DNA from: Methanobacteriota archaeon
GTDB lineage: Archaea > Thermoplasmatota > Thermoplasmata > UBA10834
Length of the DNA: 64,000 nucleotides
Direction: 5' to 3'
Assembly: GCA_020348345.1 (NCBI GenBank)
Contig: CP070748.1
Span: 125,441-189,440, forward strand
Shown here: positions 62,700 through 64,000 of the stretch, one piece after another
Position numbering within the stretch: the stretch's first letter is position 1
How the letters are laid out: each line of letters begins with the position of its first letter
Translations under genes and position numbers: made by a program
The notes under the pieces: generated by a model
What the model was told of the DNA's origin: nothing
The model's input: only the letters and a program-made list of their open reading frames with translations
Databases searched by the model: none

Positions 62700-63659
62700 A
62701 TGAGTTGGCTGGATCTGCTGGACAGTTGTGTACACTGTCCTTCCGTAAGCATGAAGGGCCAAAGCGGTTGGCAAGTGTCAAATACGATGGCGGGCGTACA
62801 GCGGGCGATTACGTTGAGCGATGAGCGATTAGTAGCATTCCAGGGGGAGAGAGGCGCGTACTCCGAAGACGCCTGCTTCAGCTACTTCGGCAACGGCTCG
62901 AAGACGAAGCCGTTTTCGGACTTTAAGTCGGTGTTCGAAGCGGTCGAACGGGACAACGTCACTCACGCCGTCGTGCCGGTCGAGAACTCGATTGAGGGCA
63001 GCGTCACACAGGTGAATGACCTTCTGCTGGACCATGACCTCACCATCACGGGCGAAGTCATCGTGCCAGTGAAGCACTGCCTCATGGCGCACCCTGATGC
63101 AGACATGAGCTCAATCGTGGAGGTGTCGAGCCATCCTCAGGCTCTCGGACAGTGCCGGAAATTCCTGCAGAGTTATCCGGATTGGCGGCAGATACCGGCG
63201 TATGACACCGCTGGAAGCGCACGGATGGTGGCCGAGTCCGGCAGGACTGACATTGCTGCAATCGCGAGCCGAAGGGCAGCCAGCGTCTACAAGCTCAAGA
63301 TACTCAAGGAGGACATTCAGAGCGAGATGGTGAACTACACTCGATTCTTCGTCCTCGAGAAGAACCCATTGCCGGTCAAGGATGCGAATAAGACATCGAT
63401 CGTCTTTGCCACCAAGAATGTGCCAGGAGCGCTGTATAACGCTATGGGTGAGCTGGCTTCCAGAGGCATAAACCTCTCCAAGCTGGAATCACGCCCTCGT
63501 AGGAATAAACCGTGGGTGTATGTCTTCTACGCGGACTTCGATGGCAGTATGGACGATCCGAACTGCCATGCAGCCGTCGGGGGCTTGCTGCGAACCGGTG
63601 CTTTCGTGAAGGTTCTGGGGTCGTATAGGCGGGCTGAAGGCTGGGTGAATAGCGGATAG
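62700..63659 (+). CDS. pheA: Prephenate dehydratase
   Basis: Makes phenylpyruvate for phenylalanine. 319 residues, without a fused chorismate mutase. The PDT domain begins at about 43 (RLVAFQGERGAYSEDA) and contains VVPVENSIEGSV, SHPQALGQC and the TRF catalytic motif NYTRFFVL. The C-terminal ACT domain (TSIVFATKNVPGALYNAMGELASRGINLSKLESRP) carries the ESRP phenylalanine-binding signature, so feedback control is expected. The TATA box makes ATG 62700 a leaderless start, leaving a 41-residue N-terminal extension that I cannot match; ATG 62787 is an alternative. GTGTACAC, a palindrome, lies at 62726-62733 inside the early codons. Confidence 0.93.
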   Translation: MSWLDLLDSCVHCPSVSMKGQSGWQVSNTMAGVQRAITLSDERLVAFQGERGAYSEDACFSYFGNGSKTKPFSDFKSVFEAVERDNVTHAVVPVENSIEGSVTQVNDLLLDHDLTITGEVIVPVKHCLMAHPDADMSSIVEVSSHPQALGQCRKFLQSYPDWRQIPAYDTAGSARMVAESGRTDIAAIASRRAASVYKLKILKEDIQSEMVNYTRFFVLEKNPLPVKDANKTSIVFATKNVPGALYNAMGELASRGINLSKLESRPRRNKPWVYVFYADFDGSMDDPNCHAAVGGLLRTGAFVKVLGSYRRAEGWVNSG

Positions 63660-63961
63660 GCTTCGTGGATTGATTATCGAGAGCTCGCATATTGACCCGG
63701 AACTCACGGATGTTCAGAGATTGGAGCTTGAAGATGCAATATGAGATTCTCTATCGGCAGGTTACAAATCTGTCTCTGGGATGGGACGTAAAGAGGTTTC
63801 TGTACACCACTTCCTATGTAGTATAAAAGCAAGGTGAAGGACGTAAGCCCCTTTGAAACCCTGCAGCCGTAAGCACATTGAGGACGAATCTGCAAAGGGG
63901 TTGATTCTGTCATCATTTGCGCGAATAAGCGCTGCATGAGCGCAGCTACTGAGTGACTCTT
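63660..63961 (+). other. Intergenic region with a TATA box and a possible structured leader RNA
   Basis: No complete gene is present. AGTATAAAAGC at 63820-63830 would start transcription near 63850. There CCCCTTTG (63848-63855) pairs perfectly with CAAAGGGG (63893-63900), and a small GCTGC/GCAGC hairpin follows near 63930-63947. ATG 63962 opens a frame that runs off the window, so this may be the leader of the next gene or a small RNA. Confidence 0.4.
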
Positions 63962-64000
63962 ATGATGCGATCCTCCCTCGGTTTTTCCAGGAATAGACCG

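Noticed and set aside
61421-62824. 467-codon plus-strand frame opposite leuA
   Set aside because: It mirrors leuA codons and even crosses the pheA start; no domain or ribosome site supports it.
1-64000. CRISPR arrays, insertion sequences, prophage genes or integrases
   Set aside because: No regularly spaced repeats, transposase motifs or phage structural genes were seen; the region looks like ordinary core chromosome.

Overview
The window is archaeal chromosome, about 55% G+C by eye and densely packed. It carries ribosomal protein L10e (uL16), the RNase P subunit Rpp21, a RIO1-type kinase, Dph2 for diphthamide, an archaeal threonyl-tRNA synthetase with its own N-terminal editing domain, a tetraether-lipid-synthase-like radical SAM enzyme and a geranylgeranyl reductase. 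TATA boxes precede many genes, often so close to the start codon that the mRNA must be leaderless or nearly so. Where Shine-Dalgarno sites exist they resemble GGAGGTGAT. The best guess is a member of the Thermoplasmatota/Methanomassiliicoccales neighbourhood. An MtxX homologue (methanogenesis marker 4) and an MttB-family methyltransferase hint at a link to methylotrophic or methanogenic ancestry, but no core methanogenesis gene is present. I saw no rRNA, tRNA, CRISPR array or insertion sequence.

Layout. 1-8.8 kb: a truncated aminotransferase, a DUF454 membrane protein, RIO kinase, an MMPL-type RND exporter, a non-pyrrolysine MttB-family methyltransferase and a B12-binding radical SAM protein. 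9-15.8 kb: a peptide-type ABC substrate-binding protein with PKD and carboxypeptidase-like domains, two permeases without ATPases, and a secreted membrane-anchored protein. 15.9-22.4 kb: a complete trpEG(DC)FBA operon with a trpD-trpC fusion and start/stop overlaps at every junction. 22.5-32.6 kb: housekeeping genes (ferredoxin, winged-helix regulator, ACT protein, thrS, queDCE, mtxX-dph2, L10e, rnp4-CRM-serS). 32.6-40.5 kb: two CPA2 antiporters around a 1,479-residue membrane-anchored protein with a lamin-tail domain, then a TrmB-type regulator. 40.6-43.6 kb: a lipid operon (tes-like gene, 2[4Fe-4S] ferredoxin, geranylgeranyl reductase), divergent from the TrmB gene across a palindromic TATA box. 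43.6-51 kb: glycan genes (GT39-like, DPM1/GtrA, DedA, GT4, flippase) with an isolated hutI. 51-57.9 kb: aminotransferase, orphan substrate-binding protein, ATP-cone protein, an unrecognised 469-residue protein and a saccharopine-dehydrogenase-like protein. 57.9-63.7 kb: leuACDB, divergent from pheA.

Two signals stand out. First, the roughly 145-nt leader of leuA contains a 20-codon ORF with its own Shine-Dalgarno site and eight leucine codons, arranged like the leader peptides of bacterial leu attenuators. Second, three genes (the ACT protein, hutI and the GT39-like transferase) have no ATG/GTG/TTG able to encode their conserved N-termini, yet each shows TATA box, then Shine-Dalgarno, then a near-cognate codon (CTG, CTG, ATT) in frame. 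A fourth (GT2/GtrA) may be similar. Both are readings from sequence alone and need computation or experiment.
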